Source of the DNA: Microbulbifer bruguierae
Lineage (GTDB): Bacteria > Pseudomonadota > Gammaproteobacteria > Pseudomonadales > Cellvibrionaceae
Length of the DNA: 64,000 nt
Reading direction: 5' to 3'
NCBI RefSeq assembly: GCF_029869925.1
Contig: NZ_CP118605.1
Location: 3,376,001 to 3,440,000, forward strand
This document shows positions 43,271 to 51,642 of this stretch, one piece after another. The notes under the pieces were generated by a model. That model was not told the origin of the DNA and searched no databases. It was given only the letters and a program-made list of their open reading frames with translations. Made by a program: the position numbers and the translations under genes. The number at the start of each line of letters is the position of its first letter. The first letter of the stretch is position 1.

Positions 43271-45604
43271 TCATGAATCAATCATTAGTGCTGGCCAAAA
43301 AGCTTGATTAATGCATATTTGAGTTGATGTGGATCTGTTTTTTACGCCATCCATTAGGGCTTTATTGTAACTGAAGTCGTAAATATATTTTGGCTCGTCT
43401 GAATTGATTTTTAGACCGAGGAATCCATACCAAAGTAGTAGGTTGAATATTTTTTCCGAAGTTGTTTCGCAATTCGTTGCTTGGTTTATTAGATTTAAAG
43501 TTTCGTTTTCGCTTAAAATCGGCGGTGTTCCTATAAACGCATAAAGTATGTTTTCGGATTCGGTTGCGACATCCCTTAGTTCGTAGCCAATATCACGTAG
43601 AAGGTCAGAGGAATATGCAATTAGGCCCTTTTCAATATCTGACTCTTCAATTTTTTCGTGGTTTAGATTGATTGCAAAGCTTTTACAGTGATTGATTAGG
43701 TTAAGAAGAAAGCGTGGTCGCATAAGTGATCGTTCAATCAGGTATTGTGATGACTCTTCTCCTTTGAAATGGCTTGTTATTATTTTTAGCCAGGCGTTCT
43801 GGAAGTCCAGGTTCCCATCTAAGCCATTTGCCACGATTCTAAGCCGTACAAGTTCACGTAGTAGATCAGGGTCAGTCCAGTCAAGTAGGACGCTGGCTTC
43901 CTTTCCTCTGTCGGCTGTTTCTTTTACAAGTAACTCATATACGTCATTTCTCAAGAAAACAGCAGTTTTAACATCGAGCCCTTTTTTTCCGAAAACTCGC
44001 TCGATTTTTCTTGTTGCATCTATCAAGGCGCGAATTATGAGTAGGTCACTATGTTCTAATCCTGAAGTTGGCCACCCGTTATCAATGTTGTCAAAGAGCA
44101 ACCATAGTGTGCCTTTTTTCTCCATGTACTCAATTAGTTCTTGTCTTAATCTTTTAACGTCGTGCTTATATAGTAGTTGAGTAACTTCAGAAGAAGATAG
44201 GCGAACTTGAGTTGTGCCTGAATGGATGGCTTCATACTCGGAGTATATTTTTTCCATTAGGTTCGACATTCTTTCGGAAAAATCTCCGTCAGAGTCGTAC
44301 TCGTCGGCGCTGTATAGTTGGACTAGATTCCTGTATCCATCATAAAGTATGTGATCATGTAGATGACGGTTCTTGTCTTTTTCAATGATTTTATAGCTTA
44401 TTTCTAATAGGAGTACATATTCCCAGAATGCTGTGATGGTGTGTAAATAGGTGCCTTCTTCGAGAAAAGAGAGCATTCTTTCTTTAAATTTAATTAATTT
44501 ATATCCGTCAGGCTTTAGGTCGAGTACGATATTTTTACTTCGGTTTCTATCCCTTTCTAGGTCTCGAACCTGCAGAAATATTGCTGATTTACCAGATCCT
44601 TTTCGTCCAACTACTAGGTGCGCTTCTCCTCTTAGTGCTTTTAAGTACTGGTCTGTTTCCAAATAGTAAGCGTTCAGATCGCGCATTTCATTTTCTGCTG
44701 ATGTTGCGCCAAGGTTTAACTTCTTGAGGAAAGATCGCTCGCGAGATATTTTTTCTTCTGTTTGTTCTTGGAAGGCTCTGGCGACATTGCTCGCAAATTC
44801 AGCAATGACCTCGTTAACTTCATTTGGGTGATATGTGACGTTGACGAAATCTCTGTAATCTAGAGGTACTGGGTCATCGCCATTCTGTATTAAGCACCGA
44901 GCTTTGTTCATTCCATCACCTAAGCCAGCGATGAATGCGGCTCTAAGGTTGTGTATTTCATATCCGGAAGAAGATGATGAAAGTAAAGGGATAACGATTC
45001 CATACGACGATGCTACTTGATTTATGGCGTCGTACGCTGACAATCTTGGTTGCTCATTCGGGTCAAAATTTCTAAAAATGTAGCCAGATTTTTTAATCCG
45101 TGAAATTATTCTTCCTGACCAGTCAGTTTTGAATGGTGGTTCTAAAAGATAGACAGGGGCTCTTCGGTTGAGCTTATACTGTATTTCAATAGGGCTTTTG
45201 GTCGTTACACCGAGAAGGAATTTTTTTAATTCGCCTGAGTTTTGGTACTGGACATATCCCAAAGTGTCAAATATACCGACGTCTTCAATTTTTGTGCCTG
45301 AGGGGTTGATACTTTTGTTTCGAACCAGCAAGACTCGTTTGCCTTGTCCGATGGCATAACCAACTTCATAAGTAACATTGAAATTTAAACTGGTTATATC
45401 CGCAATTACATAATCTGCTTGGTCGATGCCAGTTAATACTTCGCTGGAAATAAAGTGCCCGACAATATCTAACTGGGTCCAAGTTTTTACCGCAATAGAA
45501 GGTTGGGATTTGTTGAGTTCATCCACAGCACTTTCTATGCATTGACCTATTTCTGCAGGATTGGATGGGTACGCGAAGAAACCAAGCTTTTTTGTCATAA
45601 CCAT
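43271..45604 (-). CDS. P-loop ATPase with two N-terminal TIR/NDT-like domains
   Basis: A 777-residue protein. Domain 1 (about 5-110) has the nucleoside-deoxyribosyltransferase/TIR-like step ADYVIADITSLNFNVTYEVG with a conserved-looking Glu, then YAIGQGKRVLLVRN. Domain 2 (about 150-270) repeats the fold in diverged form: VYLLEPPFKTDWSGRIISRI, YGIVIPLLSSSSSGYEIHNL, RAAFIAGLGDGMNKARCLIQ. A linker leads to the P-loop ATPase: Walker A GRKGSGKSA (about 333-341), Walker B LWLLFDNIDN (about 500-509), and a helical remainder to the C-terminus. The ATPase resembles the Sll1717-type protein at 37827. I use ATG 45604 because AAGAAG precedes it; a TTG at 45631 is in frame. Architecture suggests an NAD- or nucleotide-acting effector gated by an ATPase, but no activity is proven. 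Confidence 0.85.
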   Translation of the reverse strand: MVMTKKLGFFAYPSNPAEIGQCIESAVDELNKSQPSIAVKTWTQLDIVGHFISSEVLTGIDQADYVIADITSLNFNVTYEVGYAIGQGKRVLLVRNKSINPSGTKIEDVGIFDTLGYVQYQNSGELKKFLLGVTTKSPIEIQYKLNRRAPVYLLEPPFKTDWSGRIISRIKKSGYIFRNFDPNEQPRLSAYDAINQVASSYGIVIPLLSSSSSGYEIHNLRAAFIAGLGDGMNKARCLIQNGDDPVPLDYRDFVNVTYHPNEVNEVIAEFASNVARAFQEQTEEKISRERSFLKKLNLGATSAENEMRDLNAYYLETDQYLKALRGEAHLVVGRKGSGKSAIFLQVRDLERDRNRSKNIVLDLKPDGYKLIKFKERMLSFLEEGTYLHTITAFWEYVLLLEISYKIIEKDKNRHLHDHILYDGYRNLVQLYSADEYDSDGDFSERMSNLMEKIYSEYEAIHSGTTQVRLSSSEVTQLLYKHDVKRLRQELIEYMEKKGTLWLLFDNIDNGWPTSGLEHSDLLIIRALIDATRKIERVFGKKGLDVKTAVFLRNDVYELLVKETADRGKEASVLLDWTDPDLLRELVRLRIVANGLDGNLDFQNAWLKIITSHFKGEESSQYLIERSLMRPRFLLNLINHCKSFAINLNHEKIEESDIEKGLIAYSSDLLRDIGYELRDVATESENILYAFIGTPPILSENETLNLINQATNCETTSEKIFNLLLWYGFLGLKINSDEPKYIYDFSYNKALMDGVKNRSTSTQICINQAFWPALMIDS

Positions 45605-46262
45605 ATTCCACTTCTTGTTCTGTATGTCCAAGCACTAGACGACTCGAAGTCATCAAAGCCGGTAGATCTGATCTAGATTTTTGACTCTGGGAAATTAAAG
45701 GTGAGATTTCGCCTACTTTTCAGCCTGCATAGGTAATTCATTGGCTTTTCTTTTGTAGGCTCCGTACGACTTTCTTTATACCGCGAAAAGTTGTGAGTTG
45801 CGTCACATTTTGCTTTCCGCAAGTTATATCATGATAAGTAGTATTAGAGTAAACCAAACCAGGTGTGTGAGTGGTTACATACCTGAGTGTGGTTATTCGG
45901 CAGTAACTACTGCTTATTTCCTTTACATAGAGCTGTGCGAGCAAATTAGGCGTTTACTGGTAAGTTAAGCCGCTCGTAAATGTTTGTGTGTGGATGGACA
46001 TATTGGTTCGCGCACTAGTTCGATTACCTGCTTTTCTAGAATACTAAGATTTTGGGACTTGCTATTTTGAACCTGCGAGTCAGCTTCCATACCTTATGCG
46101 ACACTGAGTGCGGTCACAAATATGCGAGTTCTTTTGAAAGCATATTGTAGGATTTTAGGTTTTTTCATCAGTGTCTGAATTGAACTCAGGCTCCCGTTAT
46201 CCATCGCCCAAGCCCACCACTCCTGCTATCTTCCTCTGCATAACAATGCAAAGGATCGCCCC
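45605..46262. other. AT-rich gap upstream of the large ATPase, copy D of the dispersed motif
   Basis: TATATCA (45825) is followed by GGTGTGTGAGTGGTTACATA (45862-45881), matching the blocks at 6848 and 50122 but with a spacing about 12 bases shorter. The motif is about 220 bases before the ATPase start. The remaining sequence to the peptidase start at 46263 shows no gene; a 68-codon frame near 45738 lacks support. Confidence 0.5.
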
Positions 46263-49151
46263 ATGCCCCGCAACCTTACCGCCTCCCTGGCGCTGCTGAC
46301 CGCACTTTCCATCCCGGCTCTCGGCCTGTTCGGCTGCGACCGCTCCAGTACCCAGTCCGAGCCGAAGTCGCAAACAGAGGCGGCGTCAAAGGCACCGGCC
46401 GAGCAAGAAGCCAAGCCCGATTTCTCCATTGAGTACGAACAGTTCCAGCTGGATAACGGCCTCAATGTGCTGTTCCACATCGACCGCTCCGATCCGGTGG
46501 TGGCGGTGTCGCTGACCGCCCATGTGGGTTCGGCGCGGGAGAAGGAGGGGCGCACCGGCTTTGCCCATCTGTTCGAGCACCTGCTGTTCCTGGAGTCCGA
46601 GAACCTGGGCAAGGGCGGGCTGGATGCGATGAGTGCGCGGATTGGCGGTTCCGGGGCCAATGGTTCCACTTCCCGGGATGTCACCAACTACTACCAGACG
46701 GTGCCGAAGGACGCGCTGGAGAAAATGCTGTGGGCGGAGGCGGACAAGCTGGGCTGGTTTATCAATACGGTGACCGATCCGGTGCTGGCGAAAGAAAAGC
46801 AGGTGGTGAAGAACGAGAAGCGCCAGGGTGTGGATAACCGCCCCTATGGCCACAGCCAGTATGTGATCGATCGCAACCTCTACCCGGAGGGCCACCCCTA
46901 CAGCTGGCAGGTGATCGGCTCGCTGGAGGATCTGGACAATGCCACCCTGGACGATGTGAAGACCTTTTTCCGCCGCTGGTATGTGCCCAACAACGTGACC
47001 TTGGTAGTGGCCGGGGATTTTGATCCGGCGCAGGCCAAGGCGCTGGTGCAGAAGTACTTCGGTGAGATCCCCGCGGGCGAGGCCATCGAGCGCGCGCCCA
47101 AGCAGCCGGTCACCCTGAAGGAAACCAAGCGGCTCTATTACGAGGACAACTTCGCCCGCCAGCCCCAGCTGAGCATGGCCTGGCCGACGGTGCCGCGCTA
47201 CAGCGCGGACAGCTATCCGCTGGCGGTGCTGTCTGAATATCTCTCCGTCGGCAAACGCGCGCCCCTGTACCGGGTGCTGGTGGAAGACGAGCAGCTGACC
47301 GCGTATGTGGCTATGGCTGCGTATGAATCCGAGCTGGCGGGGCAGATGCAATTGGAGGTACAGGCGTTTGCCGGCGGCAATCTGGACGATGTGTATAAGG
47401 GGATCGAGAAAGGCTTTGCCCTGTTTGAAAAAGAGGGTATCGCCGAGGAAGATCTGGAGCGGATCAAGGCGGGCCAGGAAGTGGCGTTTTACAACAGCCT
47501 CTCCAGTGTACTGGGCAAGGGCTTCCAGCTGGCCCAGTACCAGATTTACGCGAATGACCCGGGGTATGTTAGCGAGGATATCGAGCGGCTGCTGGCGGTT
47601 ACCGCGGAGGATGTGCAGCGGGTGTACGACAAGTACATCAAGGGTAAGCCGTACGTGGCCACCAGCTTTGTGCCCCGTGGAGAAAAGGCGCTGGCACTGG
47701 CGGATTCCACCGAGGCACAAGTGGTAGAAGAGCAGATCGTCAACGGCGCCGAAGCGCAGTTCGATACGTCCGCCAGTGCGGAGTACGAGAAAACACCGTC
47801 GAAGTTCGACCGCAGCACAGAACCGGCTTATGGCAGTGCGGCGGAAACCGCGGTGCCGGATGTGTGGCAGGGCGAGCTGGCGAACGGTATCGAAGTCTTC
47901 GGCATCGAAAACAGTGAAGTGCCAACGGTTACGTTCAGCCTGGTGATTGATGGCGGCCAGTTGCAGGAGCGCCTGGATAAAATCGGCGTGGCGAACCTGA
48001 CCGCCATGCTGATGGAGCGCGGTACCAAAAACCGTACCCCGGAGGAACTGGAAACAGAAATCCAGAAACTCGGTGCGAGCATCAGTGTTTCTGCCGGGCA
48101 GGAGTCTTTCCGTTTCGACGTGACCACGCTGGCGCGGAACTTCAACAAGGTGTTTGCGCTGTTGCAGGAAATGCTGCTGGAACCGCGCTGGGATGAGAAG
48201 GAACTGGTGCTGGCGAAGAAAAGCGTAACCAGCCAGATCCAACGCGCCGCCGCGGAACCGAATGCCATCGCCAGCAAAAAGTTCGCGCGCTTGCTGCACG
48301 GCAAGGACAGTATTCGTGGTTACAGTGGCCTGGGTACCGAGGATTCGGTAGCGGCCATTACCATGGAAGATCTCAAGGCCTACTACAAAACTTACCTGTC
48401 ACCGTCCGTGGCGCGTGTCCATGTGGTGGGGGATATTGCGCAGGCAGACTTTATGGCCGCAGCCAAACCGCTGGCAAAACAGTGGCCCGCCAGGCCAGTA
48501 ACCATCCCCAAACCGAAATCCGAGCCGGCCAAACCCGGGATTTATTTTGTGGATGTGCCGGATTCCAAACAGTCGGTGCTGCGCATCGGTCGCCTGGCGA
48601 TGCCGGCGGTGTCGCAAGATTATTATCCGGCGGTGTTCACCAACTACATTCTCGGCGGTGGCGGTTTTGCCTCGCGCCTGACCCAGCAACTGCGCGAGGG
48701 CAAGGGTTACACCTACGGCATTCGCTCAAATGTTAGCGGCGGTAAAGACGAGGGACAGTTCGCCATCGGCAGCGGCGTGCGTGCCAATGTCACCGCGGAA
48801 TCGGTGCAGCTGATCAACGATATCCTCAAACAGTACGGTCCCACCTACACCGAGCGAGACCTGGATGTGTCCCGCTCCTATTTAGTACGCGCCAACACCC
48901 GTGCGTTTGAAACCGCCCGCGCCAAGCTGGGTCTGCTGGAGAACATGAGTGAATTCGGTTGGCCGGCAGACTATGTGCGGGAGCGTGAGGCGGTGGCAAA
49001 GGGGATGACGTTGGAACGCGTACAGAAGATTGCCGAAAGCTACATGCTGCCCGGTTCGATGATCTGGCTGGTGGTGGGGGATCGCGAAACCCAGTTCGAT
49101 CGTTTGCAGGATCTGGGACTGGGTGAGTTGACGCTTCTGGATAGCGATTAG
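46263..49151 (+). CDS. M16 (insulinase-family) zinc peptidase lipoprotein, two modules
   Basis: A 962-residue periplasmic lipoprotein (signal LLTALSIPALGLFGC, Cys 25). The first M16 module (about 55-490) has the inverted zinc motif HLFEH at about 102-106 and the downstream NEKRQGVDN Glu region. The second module (about 540-955) lacks HxxEH (GVANLTAMLMERGTKNRTPE) and is structural, as usual in PqqL/pitrilysin-like peptidases; it carries the GGGGFASRLTQQLREGKGY block. It likely degrades imported or misfolded peptides. No neighbours suggest a pathway; it has its own terminator at 49203. Confidence 0.94.
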   Translation: MPRNLTASLALLTALSIPALGLFGCDRSSTQSEPKSQTEAASKAPAEQEAKPDFSIEYEQFQLDNGLNVLFHIDRSDPVVAVSLTAHVGSAREKEGRTGFAHLFEHLLFLESENLGKGGLDAMSARIGGSGANGSTSRDVTNYYQTVPKDALEKMLWAEADKLGWFINTVTDPVLAKEKQVVKNEKRQGVDNRPYGHSQYVIDRNLYPEGHPYSWQVIGSLEDLDNATLDDVKTFFRRWYVPNNVTLVVAGDFDPAQAKALVQKYFGEIPAGEAIERAPKQPVTLKETKRLYYEDNFARQPQLSMAWPTVPRYSADSYPLAVLSEYLSVGKRAPLYRVLVEDEQLTAYVAMAAYESELAGQMQLEVQAFAGGNLDDVYKGIEKGFALFEKEGIAEEDLERIKAGQEVAFYNSLSSVLGKGFQLAQYQIYANDPGYVSEDIERLLAVTAEDVQRVYDKYIKGKPYVATSFVPRGEKALALADSTEAQVVEEQIVNGAEAQFDTSASAEYEKTPSKFDRSTEPAYGSAAETAVPDVWQGELANGIEVFGIENSEVPTVTFSLVIDGGQLQERLDKIGVANLTAMLMERGTKNRTPEELETEIQKLGASISVSAGQESFRFDVTTLARNFNKVFALLQEMLLEPRWDEKELVLAKKSVTSQIQRAAAEPNAIASKKFARLLHGKDSIRGYSGLGTEDSVAAITMEDLKAYYKTYLSPSVARVHVVGDIAQADFMAAAKPLAKQWPARPVTIPKPKSEPAKPGIYFVDVPDSKQSVLRIGRLAMPAVSQDYYPAVFTNYILGGGGFASRLTQQLREGKGYTYGIRSNVSGGKDEGQFAIGSGVRANVTAESVQLINDILKQYGPTYTERDLDVSRSYLVRANTRAFETARAKLGLLENMSEFGWPADYVREREAVAKGMTLERVQKIAESYMLPGSMIWLVVGDRETQFDRLQDLGLGELTLLDSD

Positions 49152-49202
49152 TTGTCACATCCAGTTGGGCTGCCTGTCGTGAACCAGCGGTGTGTTGGTT
49201 TA

Positions 49203-49245
49203 CCGGCAGCTCGCTAACCCGCTTGCTGCCGGGGCACTCTTGTTC
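49203..49245 (+). terminator. Terminator after the M16 peptidase gene
   Basis: Stem CCGGCAGC (49203-49210) / GCTGCCGG (49225-49232), followed by the T-rich stretch CTCTTGTTCTT. It is 52 bases past the stop. Confidence 0.7.
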
Positions 49246-49283
49246 TTGCAGATAAAAGAGTGGCTGAGGAATTCTTGAGGGCT

Positions 49284-49970
49284 TTATTTACCCAGTGCAC
49301 TCAAGAATTTCTGCGCGAGTTGTTTGCCACAATAGGTAGTGGCATAGGCCGCCGCCGCTCGGAATTTCTCGCCATCTTCCTTCAGGAAGTCTTCACCGGG
49401 AACCTTTAACGGGTTTCCTTCCTCTGGTCCTATATCGCATTTCATCTTCCACACCGCTGCTTGGTCCGATGTGCGAACGACAACGGCATCGGCGGAGTAG
49501 TTGAGATTATAGGTGTCCCAGGCCAGTGGGCCGTACGAAAAGCCGCCGTAGAATGTCCGGATTTCAAGAATGTAGTCGGTATTGTATTTGCTTGTCAGGC
49601 GAGAAAAATCTGCCGATTGATCCAGAGGTTCTGTCTGCCCTGAATCGATGAATACAATGCTTTCAGTTACCTGGTTTTTAAATTCGTTCGCCACGGATTC
49701 GGTAAAGTCAGGCACGCGATTACCTTTGAGAACGCCGCCCCAGGTAATGGCCTTTGACGGATCCACCCACTCCGCCATACCGGCGTTGACCAGGGCAGTG
49801 CTTGGTGTATTGAACAGGAAGCCCTGAGTCTGTTGGTGGGTAATGGTAACGGTGGACTTGCCGATGGCTGAGGCTTCTTCTGGTGTCACGGGGATAGTCA
49901 GCGGCAAAGCTGCGCAGCCGCCAATTACGCTCAGCAGTGATAATGAAATAATTTTTATTGATTTAAGCAT
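49284..49970 (-). CDS. Hypothetical lipoprotein
   Basis: A 228-residue lipoprotein: signal MLKSIKIISLSLLSVIGGC with lipobox IGGC. Mature part: TVTITHQQTQGFLFNTPSTA, VANEFKNQVTESIVFIDSG, YNTDYILEIRTFYGGFSYGP and ADAVVVRTSDQAAVWKMKC, a repeat-like alpha/beta layout. It ends with a helical stretch and Cys (TTYCGKQLAQKFLSALGK). No family recognised. Copy B of the dispersed motif lies about 100 bases upstream, where it could supply the -10 element. Confidence 0.8.
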   Translation of the reverse strand: MLKSIKIISLSLLSVIGGCAALPLTIPVTPEEASAIGKSTVTITHQQTQGFLFNTPSTALVNAGMAEWVDPSKAITWGGVLKGNRVPDFTESVANEFKNQVTESIVFIDSGQTEPLDQSADFSRLTSKYNTDYILEIRTFYGGFSYGPLAWDTYNLNYSADAVVVRTSDQAAVWKMKCDIGPEEGNPLKVPGEDFLKEDGEKFRAAAAYATTYCGKQLAQKFLSALGK

Positions 49971-50072
49971 TGTTCATCCGGGATTCGTTTTCTATGGAAA
50001 GGGCTAATAAAGCTTGCCCCGGCACTGGTATCGCTTGCCGTGTGGTGATGTCACATTACAAGTGGCGCCTTT

Positions 50073-50151
50073 TATAACATGAGGACACATGGTGTTGTAG
50101 CTACTGAAGTCGCACTAAAAACGTGTGTGAGCAGTTACGTATCGGGCGTGG
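50073..50151. repeat. Copy B of dispersed TATAACA / GTTACGTA motif
   Basis: TATAACA (50073), TGTTGTAGCTACTGAA (50092) and GTGTGTGAGCAGTTACGTAT (50123). On the minus strand it offers TGTTATAAAAGGCGCC in front of the lipoprotein gene at 49970. The whole block is most similar to the copies at 6798, 35955 and 45825. Confidence 0.5.
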
Positions 50152-50208
50152 CGTTGTATGTGGATGGTGAGTTTGTAATTACTCACCTTGAGGTGCTTTA
50201 AAATTCGC

Positions 50209-51456
50209 TCAAAGGGTGGCCACGCTAGCCAGCGCGGTAAACGTCGTAGCCGTTAGAAGCAGGATCAGGTAGCAGGAGCCAAGCAAGACATACTTGACCG
50301 AAGTAGCAAACCAGCCCTGGCCGTAGACGCGCTTCTGCATCAGTAACAGGTAGATCGGCATCCAGCAGCCCAGCGCGACAATGGCAGTGCTGAACAACTG
50401 GTGGCTAAGCGTCTCGGGCTCGGTCAGCCAGGCGCGCAGGTCGAACAGGATCACCATCAGCAGCAGCGCCAGCGACAGGAAGGCGTGGCTGTGTAGGGCG
50501 ACGATAAGATGCTCCATGTACAGGCGGCGCTTGAACAGATACAGGATGCCAAGGAGAAGCGCAAAAAACGGCAGCAGCAGGAACAGTGCGGACGGGATGG
50601 ATCCGAACAGCGCGTCCTTCAGCAGGTTGGGATCGTCCTGTATGCGCTTTACATTGTCTTTCAGTTTTTCACTTTGACGGGCGAGCCAGGCATTGACGGG
50701 TTCGGGTGCACCGTCGATCTGCAGTGGCGTAAAACTATTTTCTGATGTCGGGTCGCCGGATTCGGTGACGGCGTTGGCGGCGGTGGTTGCAGCAGCGGGG
50801 TCCAGTTCGGCGATACGCTGTTGCGCGCGGTCGCGGATCACATGCTCCATTCCCTTCAGCATGCCGCGGATACCTGGTATCTGGTCTTCTTCCTCCGCGG
50901 CCGTTTGCAGTTCCTCAAGTGCCTGGTCACGCAGGCGGATGACTTCCTCAACCGTGGTTGCGGTGGATATATCGCCCTCCACCGCAGGCATATCGAAGTT
51001 TTCTGTTATCTGGTCGCTGTCCCTAATCTCGACCGGGGAAAAATCATTCCAGTCGCTACTGAGCTGTGCAACGAAAAAGGCTGTCAGGCAGAGGAATACG
51101 AATAGCCGCACCGGGCTTACATAGCGCACACGGCGGCCGGCAAAGTATTCGTTGGTGAGGAATCCGGGTTTTAACAGCAGGGGGCCGAAGGTGCGGGCGA
51201 TGCGGGAGTCGAGGCCGAATACGCTTCCGAAGAAGTCGCCGATCAATTCCGGGAAGTGCCGCAACAGGCTTTTGGCCGGCTGGCCGCAGGCATGGCAGTG
51301 GGGGCCGAGCAGCGGTGTTTCACAATTGCCGCAGACAGGGGATTCCTGCAGCGCGTATGTATCTTCCGGCGCTGTGGTATTCGACGGTTCTTGCGAGTCA
51401 GGTTCGGGCGCACTGACCGCTGTGCCCTGGTCCATCAGGGTATCCGTTTCGCTCAT
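50209..51456 (-). CDS. DUF3667 membrane protein
   Basis: A 415-residue protein. An acidic N-terminus leads to a zinc-ribbon-like Cys cluster (CGNCETPLLGPHCHACGQPA, about 38-57), then the DUF3667 core: FPELIGDFFGSVFGLDSRI, RTFGPLLLKPGFLTNEYFAG, RRVRYVSPVRLFVFLC. Several transmembrane segments lie at the C-terminus (SIPSALFLLLPFFALLLGIL; FLSLALLLMVILF; ATSVKYVLLGSCYLILLLTA). A long acidic and Gln-rich loop (about 130-270) is extracytoplasmic or cytoplasmic. The function is unknown. No partner gene on its strand. Confidence 0.88.
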   Translation of the reverse strand: MSETDTLMDQGTAVSAPEPDSQEPSNTTAPEDTYALQESPVCGNCETPLLGPHCHACGQPAKSLLRHFPELIGDFFGSVFGLDSRIARTFGPLLLKPGFLTNEYFAGRRVRYVSPVRLFVFLCLTAFFVAQLSSDWNDFSPVEIRDSDQITENFDMPAVEGDISTATTVEEVIRLRDQALEELQTAAEEEDQIPGIRGMLKGMEHVIRDRAQQRIAELDPAAATTAANAVTESGDPTSENSFTPLQIDGAPEPVNAWLARQSEKLKDNVKRIQDDPNLLKDALFGSIPSALFLLLPFFALLLGILYLFKRRLYMEHLIVALHSHAFLSLALLLMVILFDLRAWLTEPETLSHQLFSTAIVALGCWMPIYLLLMQKRVYGQGWFATSVKYVLLGSCYLILLLTATTFTALASVATL

Positions 51457-51642
51457 GGGGTTCCTAAGCGCGGTTGTGTTTGTCTGGCCGGTAATTTCTG
51501 CAGGCAGAAGCCGGATAATATGGACAGCAAAAACGGCTGTGGCAATACGTTGCCGATCGAGCGGATATTACACTGCTATAGACTTCAGCGTCAGGCCAGT
51601 CTGCCTGAGTGCAACCGGGAACCGCTAACAGAGAAGAATGAT

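Noticed and set aside
45738..45944. 68-codon frame upstream of the large ATPase
   Set aside because: It overlaps motif copy D and has no ribosome site or family pattern.
33622..46262. Prophage or integrative element explaining the AT-rich region
   Set aside because: No integrase, transposase, tail, capsid, relaxase or flanking tRNA gene was found, so only a general accessory-region call is justified.
46386..48299. 637-codon open frame antisense to the M16 peptidase
   Set aside because: Long antisense frame caused by GC-rich third positions in the peptidase gene; no domain on the antisense side.
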